Source: Enhydrobacter sp.
Lineage (GTDB): Bacteria; Pseudomonadota; Alphaproteobacteria; Reyranellales; Reyranellaceae
Direction: 5' to 3'
NCBI GenBank assembly: GCA_025808875.1
Contig: CP075528.1
Location: forward strand, 4,896,473-4,960,472
DNA: 64,000 nucleotides
Position 1 is the stretch's first letter, and the number at the start of each line of letters is the position of its first letter. Below, piece by piece: positions 56,809-64,000 of the stretch. The translations under genes and the position numbers were made by a program. The notes below the pieces were generated by a model. The model ran no database searches. It saw only the letters and a list, made by a program, of their open reading frames with translations, and was not told the origin of the DNA.

Positions 56809-58038
56809 ATGTCTTCCACCGACGTTGAGCTGCCGCCGACCTTCAACCGATTGGCGTGGTCCAATCTCGCCGCACAGTCGGCCGAGCAAATCGCCCTGGC
56901 GGCGGCTCCGATCGTGGCGGTGCTGCTGCTGGGGGCGGGCGAAGGCCAGACCGGTCTGCTGCAGACCGCGCTGACGCTGCCCTTCATCCTGTTGGCCATT
57001 CCGGCGGGCCTGTTGGCCGATCGTTGGTCGCGCCGTCGGCTGATGGCCGGCGCGGAGGTGCTGCGGGCGGTGGCGCTGTTCGCGATCCTGGCCCTGGTCT
57101 GGTTCGACCTGCTCACCGTGCCGCTGCTGGCGCTGTTGGGCTTTGTCGCGGTCTGCGGCACGGTGGCCTACAGCGTGGCCACGCCGTCTCTCGTGCCGTC
57201 CCTGGTGGCGCCACACGCCCTCCCGGCGGCCAATGCACGCATCGAACTCGCGCGGACGGTGGCCTTCGCGTCGGGGCCTGCGCTGGGCGGTCTGCTGGTG
57301 GGCTGGACCGGTGGCGGGCCGGCCTTCGGCATTGCCGCCGGTCTGTCGATTCTGGCGGCGTTCCTGCTTGCCGGCATCCACGAGCCGTCGCGCCCGCAGG
57401 TGACGCGGCGGCGACCACTGCAGGAGATCCGGGAAGGCGCCGAATTCGTCTTCCGTCACCCTCTGTTGCGCCCCGTCTTCATCACCCAGTTCGTGTTCAA
57501 CACCGCTTCGTTCGTCCTGTTCGCGGTGTTCGTGCCCTATGCCGTCCGCCATCTCGGCCTGTCTGCGGCCGGGGTCGGCACGACCTTGGCGATGTACGGC
57601 GGCGGCATGGTCGTCGGCGCCCTGCTCGCGACGCGCATCATGCGGCGACTTTCCTTCGGTACCGTCGTCGGATTGGGCCCGGTTGCCGGTTTCATCGCGT
57701 CGGGTGTCATGGCCCTCACGATCGTCTTTCCGACTCCAATTCTGGCGGCGGCCAGCTTCTTTCTGCTGGGTGCCGGGCCGATTCTCTGGGTCATCAGTAC
57801 GACGACCCTACGCCAGGCGGTGACGCCGCCGCGCCTGCTCGGGCGGGTGTCGGCCATCAACATCATGTCGTACGGGGCACGGCCGCTGGGCGCCGGCCTG
57901 GGAGCGCTGGTCGGGGGCATGTTCGGAGCGGAGGCCTGTCTCTACCTCTCCGTGGCCGGCTTTGCGTTGCAGATGGTCATCATCCTCCTGTCGCGCGCCG
58001 TCGCTCTCGCCCGACAGCCCGAGATGGCAGGTGACTAA
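56809..58038 (+). CDS. MFS transporter
   Basis: A 409-residue major facilitator protein with about 12 hydrophobic spans. The loop 2-3 motif is IPAGLLADRWSRRRLMAGAE, and PSLVPSLVAPHALPAANARI plus LARTVAFASGPALGGLLVG are typical of the MFS drug/enterobactin exporter group (EntS-like). The middle linker REGAEFVFRHPLLRPVFITQ separates the halves. Substrate unknown. The start MSSTDVELPPTFNRL follows GAGGAGTCCCG. Its frame overlaps no neighbour. Confidence 0.92.
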   Translation: MSSTDVELPPTFNRLAWSNLAAQSAEQIALAAAPIVAVLLLGAGEGQTGLLQTALTLPFILLAIPAGLLADRWSRRRLMAGAEVLRAVALFAILALVWFDLLTVPLLALLGFVAVCGTVAYSVATPSLVPSLVAPHALPAANARIELARTVAFASGPALGGLLVGWTGGGPAFGIAAGLSILAAFLLAGIHEPSRPQVTRRRPLQEIREGAEFVFRHPLLRPVFITQFVFNTASFVLFAVFVPYAVRHLGLSAAGVGTTLAMYGGGMVVGALLATRIMRRLSFGTVVGLGPVAGFIASGVMALTIVFPTPILAAASFFLLGAGPILWVISTTTLRQAVTPPRLLGRVSAINIMSYGARPLGAGLGALVGGMFGAEACLYLSVAGFALQMVIILLSRAVALARQPEMAGD

Positions 58039-58101
58039 GCGGGTGTTTCCTCCCTTCTGGCGAATCCGGCTAGAGTGGGCGACCAGGCAAGGGAGGATCG
58101 G

Positions 58102-58827
58102 ATGGCCGGACGTGTCGCATTGGTGACGGGTGGAACGCGTGGAATTGGCGCGGCCATCTCGAGGATGCTCAAGCTGCGCGGCTACAATGTCGCGGCGAAC
58201 TATGCCGGCAACGACGTTGCCGCCAAGACCTTCAAGGAGGAGACGGGCATTCCGGTCTACAAATTCGATGTCGGCGACTTCGACGCGGTGAGGGCCGCGG
58301 TCGCCCAGATCGAGAAGGAACTCGGCCCGATCGACATCGTCGTCAACAACGCCGGCATCACGCGCGATGCCACCATGCGCCGTCTCGACCGCAGCATGTG
58401 GGACGCCGTGATCGACACGAATCTCGGCTCCTGCTTCAACGTCAGCAAGGCCGTGTGGGACGGCATGAATACCCGCGGGTTCGGCCGCATCGTCAATATC
58501 GGCTCGATCAACGGCCAGGGCGGTCAGTATGGCCAGGTCAACTACGCCGCCGCCAAGTCGGGCATCCACGGCTTCACCAAGGCGCTGGCGCAGGAAGGTG
58601 CCGCCAAGGGCGTCACGGTCAATGCCATCGCGCCGGGTTACACCGACACCGACATGGTCTCGGCCGTGCCGGCCAACGTGCTGGAGAAGATCATCGCCAA
58701 GATCCCGGTCGGGCGCCTCGGCAAGGCCGACGAGATCGCACGCGGCGTGCTGTTCCTGGTCGCCGACGACGCGGGCTTCATCACCGGGTCGACCTTGTCC
58801 ATCAATGGCGGCCAGCACATGTACTGA
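58102..58827 (+). CDS. phaB: Acetoacetyl-CoA reductase
   Basis: NADPH-dependent reductase that makes (R)-3-hydroxybutyryl-CoA, the monomer for PHB and a precursor in the ethylmalonyl-CoA pathway. The 241-residue short-chain dehydrogenase has the cofactor loop VTGGTRGIGAAISRML at residues about 8-23, NNAGITRDATMRRLD, the catalytic Ser in GSINGQGGQYGQ and YAAAKSG (YxxxK), and PGYTDTDMV. The PhaB-type GQYGQVNY sequence distinguishes it from FabG. The start MAGRVALV has a GGGAGG site. Confidence 0.95.
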   Translation: MAGRVALVTGGTRGIGAAISRMLKLRGYNVAANYAGNDVAAKTFKEETGIPVYKFDVGDFDAVRAAVAQIEKELGPIDIVVNNAGITRDATMRRLDRSMWDAVIDTNLGSCFNVSKAVWDGMNTRGFGRIVNIGSINGQGGQYGQVNYAAAKSGIHGFTKALAQEGAAKGVTVNAIAPGYTDTDMVSAVPANVLEKIIAKIPVGRLGKADEIARGVLFLVADDAGFITGSTLSINGGQHMY

Positions 58828-58845
58828 GTACTCAGGGAGAGGCTC

Positions 58846-59244
58846 ATGGCCAAGCTGATCGAATACAAGGACATGGGCCCGCAGGCGAAGGCGGTGGTCG
58901 ACGAGATCGCCGGCCGCCGCGGCATCGATCCTGCCGGCATCAACAACGTGTGGAAAGCGCTGGCCCGCCACCCCGACGTCATGGAGCGCTTTGCCGCGGA
59001 GATGAAGGCGGCCTTCGCTCCGGGCAGGATAGATCCGCTCGCCAAGGAACTGATCTACCTCGCCGTCAGCATCGCCAACCAGTGCGACTACTGCATCGCC
59101 TCGCACGGCACGATGGCCCGCCAGAAGGGCATGGACGAAGGGATGTTCCAGGAGTTCATGGCCGTCGTGCTGGCAGCCCAGAAGGGTAACAAGATCGCCA
59201 TGGCCTACCGCGTGCCGGTCGATCCCGCCTTCGAGGAGAAGTGA
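58846..59244 (+). CDS. Carboxymuconolactone decarboxylase / AhpD-like protein
   Basis: A 132-residue AhpD-type protein with the redox motif intact: IANQCDYCIASHGTMARQKG (CxxC plus His), in contrast to the CMD-like protein at the left edge. It may reduce peroxides or act in a relay; partner unknown. The spacing to phaB (18 bases) and to the methyltransferase (1 base) suggests one transcript. The start has GGGAGAGGC upstream. Confidence 0.92.
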   Translation: MAKLIEYKDMGPQAKAVVDEIAGRRGIDPAGINNVWKALARHPDVMERFAAEMKAAFAPGRIDPLAKELIYLAVSIANQCDYCIASHGTMARQKGMDEGMFQEFMAVVLAAQKGNKIAMAYRVPVDPAFEEK

Positions 59245-59245
59245 T

Positions 59246-60049
59246 TTGGCCGTCGCGAAATCGCCGAGTTGGGACGCCGGCCTTTACCTGAAATTCGCCG
59301 ACCATCGGACGCGACCGGCCCTCGACCTGATGGCACGGCTCGATCCTGCAAACGGCATGCGCCCTGGTCACGCGATATACGATCTGGGGTGCGGCGCGGG
59401 TAACGTCGCACGCATCCTGGCGGAGCGTTTCCCGGAGAGCCCGATCATCGGCATCGATTCGTCGGACGACATGCTGGCCAAGGCGCGCACCCAGACGAGC
59501 GACGCGCGCGTCACCTTTGCCAAAGGCGATCTCGCACGATTCGAACCGACGGTGCCGCCAGCCGTGCTCTACAGCAATGCGGCCTATCACTGGCTCGAAG
59601 GGCACATCGATCTGTTTCCGGGATTGCTGAAGAAGCTGCCGTCTGGCGGACAGCTCGCGATCCAGATGCCGCGCAACCACGAGGCGGCGTCGCACACCCT
59701 GATGCGAACCGCGGCGGAAGCCGGGCCCTGGAAGGCCAAGCTCGCCGAGGTGCGCGGCATCGGGCCGGTGTCGGCACCGGCACGCTACTACGATGTACTG
59801 AAGTCGCTCTGCTCGGAGCTGGAAGTCTGGGAGACGATCTACCAGCAACCGCTGACTGGCGAGGACCCCGTCGCGCACTGGACCGCCGGCACCGGTCTGA
59901 GACCGTTCCTCGATGCCCTGACCGAACCGGAGCGGTCCGAGTTCTTTGCCACTTATGCCCGCCTGGTCGCCGAAGCCTATCCGACGCGTGCCGACGGCAT
60001 TACGCTCTTTCCCTTCCGCCGGTTGTTCATCGTCGCCCGTCGCGCATGA
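59246..60049 (+). CDS. tam: Trans-aconitate 2-methyltransferase-like protein
   Basis: A 267-residue SAM methyltransferase. The family traits are SWDAGLYLKFADHRTRPALDLMARL at the N-terminus (first 20 residues of that block shown by the same reading), YDLGCGAGNVARILAERFP, IGIDSSDDML, and the YSNAAYHWLEGH block typical of Tam. Tam methylates trans-aconitate, a by-product that inhibits aconitase. The start is TTG, with GAGGAGAAG just upstream; no ATG fits better. The stop overlaps the gamma-glutamyltransferase start. Confidence 0.88.
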   Translation: MAVAKSPSWDAGLYLKFADHRTRPALDLMARLDPANGMRPGHAIYDLGCGAGNVARILAERFPESPIIGIDSSDDMLAKARTQTSDARVTFAKGDLARFEPTVPPAVLYSNAAYHWLEGHIDLFPGLLKKLPSGGQLAIQMPRNHEAASHTLMRTAAEAGPWKAKLAEVRGIGPVSAPARYYDVLKSLCSELEVWETIYQQPLTGEDPVAHWTAGTGLRPFLDALTEPERSEFFATYARLVAEAYPTRADGITLFPFRRLFIVARRA

Positions 60050-61674
60050 AGCGCCGCGTCCTTCTTGCGTTTGCATTCGCGTTGGGTGCGTGGCGGGTCG
60101 AGGCCGCGCCCCAGGTCATGGTTGCTGCGGCTCATCCCTTGGCGGTCGAGGCGGGCCTCGACGTTCTGCGACGCGGCGGCACGGCCGTCGACGCCGCGGT
60201 GGCGGTGCAAATGGTGCTGGGCGTCGTCGAGCCCCAGGCGTCTGGTATCGGTGGCGGGGGTTTTCTGCTGCACTACGACACCACCGAACGTGCAATCCGG
60301 GCCTATGACGGCCGCGAAACGGCACCGGCCGGAGCCGTCGGCACCATGTTCCTGGATGCGAGCGGCAAGCCCCTCGACTTCCGCGAAGCCGTCCTTTCGG
60401 GGATGTCTGTCGGCGTGCCTGGCGTGGTGGCTATGCTGGAGCAGGCGCACCGGGAGAGTGGAAGACTGCCGTGGGCCGATCTGTTCGCCGCGGCAATTTC
60501 ACTGGCGCGCGACGGCTTCGAGACGCCGCCACGGCTGGCGCGGGCACTGACGATCTTCAAGTCGGTCGCCGACGACCCGGCGGCACGGTCGGTCTATCTG
60601 AACGACGACGGCACGCCGAAGCGGCGCGTCGTCAATCCTGCGCTCGCCGACACGATGCAACTCATCGCAACTCGGGGATCGCTCGCGCTGCGCGAGGGGG
60701 TGATCGCCGAGGCGATGGTGGCGCGCGTGCGCCGGCATGTCCGGCCGGGCACGTTGTCGCCGGCCGATCTCGCCGCCTATCGCCCCGTTGAGCGAGAGCC
60801 GGTGTGTGGCCCCTATCGGTTCTGGCTGATTTGCAGCATGTCGCCACCGTCGTCAGGTGGCGTGGCGATCCTGCAGATACTCGGCTTGATCGAACCTTTC
60901 GAGCTCTCGCGCGATCCGCCCAATTCGGTGCGTGCCCTTCATCTGATTGCCGAGGCGAGCCGTCTCGCCTTCGCCGACCGGGCCCGCTATCTCGCCGATC
61001 CCGCCTTCGTCGATGTGCCGGTGCGCGGGCTGCTGGCGCCGGCTTACCTGGCCGAGCGGCGCAAGCTGATGTCGCCCGAGAGGAGCATGGCACGGCAGCC
61101 GGTCGAGCCAGGATATCCCGAACGTGGCACCAGCCATGTCAGCATCGTCGACGGCCAAGGCAACGCCGTGAGCTTCACCACGACCATCGAAGCGCCGTTC
61201 GGTGCGCAGATGATGGTGGGGGGATTCTTCCTCAACAATGAATTGACCGACTTCACCGCGCGGCCCGAGATCGAGGGCCGTGTCGTCGCCAACCGGGTCC
61301 AGCCCGGCAAGCGGCCGAGGTCGTCGATGGCGCCGACCGTCGTCCTGGACAACGATCGACGGTTGGTGGCAGTCGTCGGCTCGGCCGGTGGGCCGCGCAT
61401 CATCGGCGATGTGGCGCATGCCCTGATCGGCATGCTCGATTGGAATCTTTCGGCCCAGGATGCGATCGATCTGCCGCGGGTGCTGAATGTCAATGGGCCA
61501 ACCGAGCTCGAAGAACGCGGCGATCTGCCGGCCCGGACGGACGCCTTGCGCGCGCTGGGCCATCGAGTACAAGGGCGCCGCCACGAGGGCGGTCTGACCG
61601 CCATCCGTCGCATCGAGGGCGGATGGGAAGGTGGAGCCGACCCGAGGCGCGACGGAGTCGCCAAAGGAGAGTAG
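60046..61674 (+). CDS. ggt: Gamma-glutamyltransferase
   Basis: Periplasmic or secreted enzyme that hydrolyses glutathione and gamma-glutamyl compounds. The 542-residue precursor has a signal peptide (MKRRVLLAFAFALGAWRVEA, cut before APQ). It cleaves itself before the catalytic threonine in ERGTSHVSIVDGQGN (Thr362). GIGGGGFLLHYD, ETAPAGAV and VGSAGGPRII are typical binding blocks. The ATGA overlap couples it to tam. A GST gene elsewhere in the window also uses glutathione, but they are not linked. Confidence 0.94.
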   Translation: MKRRVLLAFAFALGAWRVEAAPQVMVAAAHPLAVEAGLDVLRRGGTAVDAAVAVQMVLGVVEPQASGIGGGGFLLHYDTTERAIRAYDGRETAPAGAVGTMFLDASGKPLDFREAVLSGMSVGVPGVVAMLEQAHRESGRLPWADLFAAAISLARDGFETPPRLARALTIFKSVADDPAARSVYLNDDGTPKRRVVNPALADTMQLIATRGSLALREGVIAEAMVARVRRHVRPGTLSPADLAAYRPVEREPVCGPYRFWLICSMSPPSSGGVAILQILGLIEPFELSRDPPNSVRALHLIAEASRLAFADRARYLADPAFVDVPVRGLLAPAYLAERRKLMSPERSMARQPVEPGYPERGTSHVSIVDGQGNAVSFTTTIEAPFGAQMMVGGFFLNNELTDFTARPEIEGRVVANRVQPGKRPRSSMAPTVVLDNDRRLVAVVGSAGGPRIIGDVAHALIGMLDWNLSAQDAIDLPRVLNVNGPTELEERGDLPARTDALRALGHRVQGRRHEGGLTAIRRIEGGWEGGADPRRDGVAKGE

Positions 61675-61677
61675 GAC

Positions 61678-62871
61678 TTGGCCCAGAAAAAGTTGCCCAG
61701 TGTCCTGCTGCGTGCCGGCGAGGATCGTCGCGTGCGCGCCGGTCATCCCTGGGCTTTCTCCAACGAGATCCTGATGGACGCCGAGACCAGGGCGCTGCCG
61801 GCAGGGTCGCTCGTTGTCCTGCGGGCGCCGGGTGGAGAGGCGCTGGGGCTCGCGACGTTCAATCCGCATTCGCTGATCGCCGCGCGTGTGCTGTCGCAGA
61901 ACGCCGAGGTCGCTGTCGATGCCTTGTTCTTCGGCCGGCGTCTGGCCCGGGCCGCGGCCTTGCGCGACCGCCTGATCGGCGTTCCCTACTACAGGCTGAT
62001 CCATGCCGAGGCCGACGGGCTGCCCGGCCTGATCGTCGATCGGTTCGGCGACGTGCTGGCGGTCCAGGTCAATAGCGCGGGCATGGATGGGCTTGCGTCT
62101 GTGCTTCTTGAGGCGCTCGAAGCAGAGCTCTCGCCCAAGGTCATTGTCCTGAAGAACGATTCACCCGTACGCGCGTTGGAAGGACTGAAGCGCGAGGTTG
62201 TCATCTCCAAGGGCGAGGTCGATCAACCCATCGAGCTGATCGAGAATGACGCACGTTTCGTCGCCGATCTCTCGGGCGGCCAGAAGACCGGCTGGTTCTA
62301 CGACCAGCGGGACAATCGTCGCTTCATGGCGGATCTCTCCAGAGATGCGAGCGTGCTCGACGTCTATAGCTACAGCGGCGGCTTCGGCGTACTGGCGGCG
62401 AAGGAGGGCGCGCGGTCGGTGGTCTGTGTCGACCGCTCGCAGGCTGCTCTCGACTCGGCCCGTCAGGCGGCCCGGCTCAACGGCGTCGAGGACAGGGTCG
62501 GGTTCGAAAAGAGCGAGGCTTTCGAGACGCTCGAGGAACTCGGTGCTGCGGGCCGCCGGTTCGAGGTCGTGATCTGCGATCCCCCTGCTTTCGTGAAAAG
62601 CCGCAAGGACTTGAAGGTCGGCGCACAGGGCTATCGCAAGCTGGTGCGGCTGGCGGCGCCGTTGGTCACGCCAGGTGGATTCCTCTTCGTTGCCTCGTGT
62701 TCGCACCTGGTCGATCCCTCGCTGTTCGCCGAGCAGGTTCGCCGCGGCTTGCGTGACGCCGAGCGCGACGGCCGCATTCTGCGCAGTTCTGGAGCCGCGC
62801 TCGATCATCCCGTGCATCCCGGCCTGCCCGAGACCGCCTATCTCAAGGCGCTCACCCTGCAGCTCGATTGA
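61678..62871 (+). CDS. rlmI: Class I rRNA (cytosine) methyltransferase, RlmI-type
   Basis: A 397-residue protein: N-terminal PUA domain (LRAGEDRRVRAGHPWAFSNE), central EEHEE-like region, and a SAM domain with DLSGGQKTGWFYDQRDNRR and LDVYSYSGGFGVLAAKEGAR. The catalytic loop is VICDPPAFVKSRKDL and the second cysteine is in FVASCSHLVDP, as in m5C methyltransferases for 23S rRNA position 1962. The start is TTG (MAQKKLPSV) with AAAGGAGAG upstream. It begins 3 bases after ggt. Confidence 0.92.
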   Translation: MAQKKLPSVLLRAGEDRRVRAGHPWAFSNEILMDAETRALPAGSLVVLRAPGGEALGLATFNPHSLIAARVLSQNAEVAVDALFFGRRLARAAALRDRLIGVPYYRLIHAEADGLPGLIVDRFGDVLAVQVNSAGMDGLASVLLEALEAELSPKVIVLKNDSPVRALEGLKREVVISKGEVDQPIELIENDARFVADLSGGQKTGWFYDQRDNRRFMADLSRDASVLDVYSYSGGFGVLAAKEGARSVVCVDRSQAALDSARQAARLNGVEDRVGFEKSEAFETLEELGAAGRRFEVVICDPPAFVKSRKDLKVGAQGYRKLVRLAAPLVTPGGFLFVASCSHLVDPSLFAEQVRRGLRDAERDGRILRSSGAALDHPVHPGLPETAYLKALTLQLD

Positions 62872-62878
62872 TCGCGGC

Positions 62879-63886
62879 ATGCTCGGGCCGGGTCCACGCA
62901 ACCTTATCACCGATGTCGATGGCCTTGCCGTCGGCAGCGTCGCGGATACGAAGTTGCGTTCGGGCGTCACCGTCCTGCTGTGCGATCGCCCGTCGGTCGC
63001 ATCGGTCGACGTGCGCGGCGGCGCACCGGGAACGCGCGAGACCGATCTGCTCGATCCGTCGTGCCGCGTCGATCGCGTCGATGCGATTTGCCTCTCGGGA
63101 GGGTCGGCGTTCGGTCTTTCCGCCGCCGACGGCGTGATGCGCTGGCTGAAGGAACGTGGACGCGGCGTGGCGATCGCCGATGTGGTGGTGCCGATCGTGC
63201 CGACGGCGATCCTCTTCGACCTGCTGAACGGGGGCGACAAGAACTGGCAGTGGCCGCCCTATCGCGAACTCGCCTATCAGGCGGCGGAGCGGGCGGGGCT
63301 CGACTTCGAGCTCGGCAACACGGGCGCCGGCATGGGCGCCAACGCGGGCAACCTGAAGGGCGGCTTGGGCAGTGCGTCGGCGGTCGATCCGGCGACAGGC
63401 CTCCAAGTCGGCGCGCTGGTCGCCGTCAATGCACGAGGCTACGCCACCATGGGTGATATGCCGCAATTCTGGGCATGGGCGCTGGAGCAGGACGGTGAGT
63501 TTGGCGGTCTGCCTCCGCCCGGACATGGTATCGCCTTGCCGATCGCTCACAATCGCGCCGATCTGACCCACGGCGATCCGCGTGGCAACACCACCATCGC
63601 CATCGTCGCGACCAATGCCGGGCTCGACAAGGCCTCGGCCCAGCGCATGGCCATGATGGCCCAGGATGGTTTGGCGCGCTCCATCCGACCGGTGCACACG
63701 CCGCAGGACGGCGATACCGTGTTCGCGGTGGCGACCGGTGCGATCGAGCTTGGCAGCGATGCGCTGGCCTTGGGCGAACTCGGCACGCTGGCTGCGGATT
63801 GCCTGGCGCGGGCGGTGGCGCGCGGCGTCTATCACGCCGCGACGCTCGGGGCGTCACGCGGCTGGCGGGACGTGTTCGGCCGTTGA
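62879..63886 (+). CDS. P1 family peptidase (DmpA/BapA-type aminopeptidase)
   Basis: A 335-residue member of the DmpA fold, an N-terminal-nucleophile enzyme that cuts itself into two chains. GSAFGLSAADGVMRWL, GNTGAGMGANAGNLKGGLGS and VAVNARG are signature blocks. The predicted cleavage is between Asn237 and Thr238 in PRGNTTIAIVATNAGLD, giving a threonine nucleophile where characterised DmpA and BapA have serine. Substrates may be D-amino acid amides or beta-peptides. It starts 7 bases after rlmI. Confidence 0.9.
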   Translation: MLGPGPRNLITDVDGLAVGSVADTKLRSGVTVLLCDRPSVASVDVRGGAPGTRETDLLDPSCRVDRVDAICLSGGSAFGLSAADGVMRWLKERGRGVAIADVVVPIVPTAILFDLLNGGDKNWQWPPYRELAYQAAERAGLDFELGNTGAGMGANAGNLKGGLGSASAVDPATGLQVGALVAVNARGYATMGDMPQFWAWALEQDGEFGGLPPPGHGIALPIAHNRADLTHGDPRGNTTIAIVATNAGLDKASAQRMAMMAQDGLARSIRPVHTPQDGDTVFAVATGAIELGSDALALGELGTLAADCLARAVARGVYHAATLGASRGWRDVFGR

Positions 63887-63918
63887 TAGACTGCCGCTGC
63901 AACACCGGAGGACTATCC

Positions 63919-64000
63919 GTGAATTCTCCTTCTCGCCGTCAATTCGTGGCAGCCGCGGCGGCAGCGACGGCAACACTCGGTTTCGGCCCCGATGTATGGG
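63919..64000 (+). CDS. Start of a Tat-exported protein (partial, runs off the right edge)
   Basis: A GTG with GGAGGA upstream opens a frame reading MNSPSRRQFVAAAAAATATL, then GFGPDVW, to the window end. The SRRQFVAAAAAA sequence is a twin-arginine signal. Nothing further can be said: the mature part is outside the window. Confidence 0.7.
   Translation, partial: MNSPSRRQFVAAAAAATATLGFGPDVW

Overview
The window is a contiguous, GC-rich, gene-dense piece of bacterial chromosome. Gene content points to an alphaproteobacterium. Pointers are the Hsp20-DUF1150 pair, DUF1289, PhaR, an NDUFA9-like epimerase, linked malyl-CoA lyase / mesaconyl-CoA hydratase / sdhCDAB genes, scoAB, and a class of palindromic intergenic repeat seen in this group. 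A Rhodospirillales-type relative (for example Reyranella-like) is my best guess, but that is inference. There are no insertion sequences, prophage, CRISPR arrays or rRNA genes. One tRNA is present, tRNA-Leu(CAG). No gene-free stretch exceeds about 275 bases; the three longest are 53551-53824, 17724-17980 and 24613-24816, and each is described below.

Layout. 1-2320: a Tat-exported protein of unknown function running off the left edge, divergent from a carboxymuconolactone-decarboxylase-like protein. 2357-6309: late cobalamin (nucleotide loop) genes, with cobT divergent from cobS, a cobC-like phosphatase, a methyltransferase and cobU. 6405-10358: a SYLF protein, scoB/scoA separated by two inverted palindromic repeats, an alpha/beta hydrolase and an EamA exporter. 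10377-17723: glutamate synthase gltB and gltD on one strand, with a tautomerase, a DUF2059 protein and a GST between them; upstream of gltD lie a sigma-54-like promoter core and a strong palindrome. 17981-21963: NDUFA9-like protein, tRNA-Leu, RNase D, rpoN with its own sigma-54-type promoter, and ptsN. 22009-22831: hsp20-DUF1150 behind a near-consensus heat-shock (sigma-32) promoter. 22846-32613: heparinase-like protein, trpS, a zinc peptidase-like protein, murJ, and a five-gene run of small conserved genes (thioredoxin/YbbN, Lon-N, Trm112, DUF971, FAD monooxygenase). 32278-37549: Mpo1-like protein and two tandem CaiB-type CoA transferases, divergent from a sulfatase and a Bug-type solute-binding protein. 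37598-42296: asd, a TPR protein, a RutE-like nitroreductase, LysE and pdxY. 42364-47841: malyl-CoA lyase, mesaconyl-CoA hydratase and sdhCDAB in a row. 47854-58827: a serine hydrolase, a crotonase, and a dispersed polyhydroxyalkanoate region (phaR, a PhaE-like small protein overlapping a PhaC-like synthase, a membrane LytTR regulator, an acyltransferase, phaA, phaB). 58846-64000: an AhpD-like protein, trans-aconitate methyltransferase, gamma-glutamyltransferase, an RlmI-type methyltransferase, a P1 peptidase, and the first codons of a Tat-exported protein.

How they fit together. Two themes recur. Nitrogen control is represented by rpoN, ptsN and gltBD, with sigma-54-type promoter sequences near rpoN and gltD. 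Acyl-CoA and carbon storage metabolism is represented by scoAB, two CoA transferases, the malyl/mesaconyl-CoA genes feeding the TCA cycle at succinate dehydrogenase, and the PHA genes. The most notable candidates for new biology are the PhaE-like/PhaC-like overlapping pair with its LytTR regulator and the TGGAC repeat array, the methyltransferase fixed inside the cobalamin operon, and the reduced rnd-rpoN-ptsN locus.
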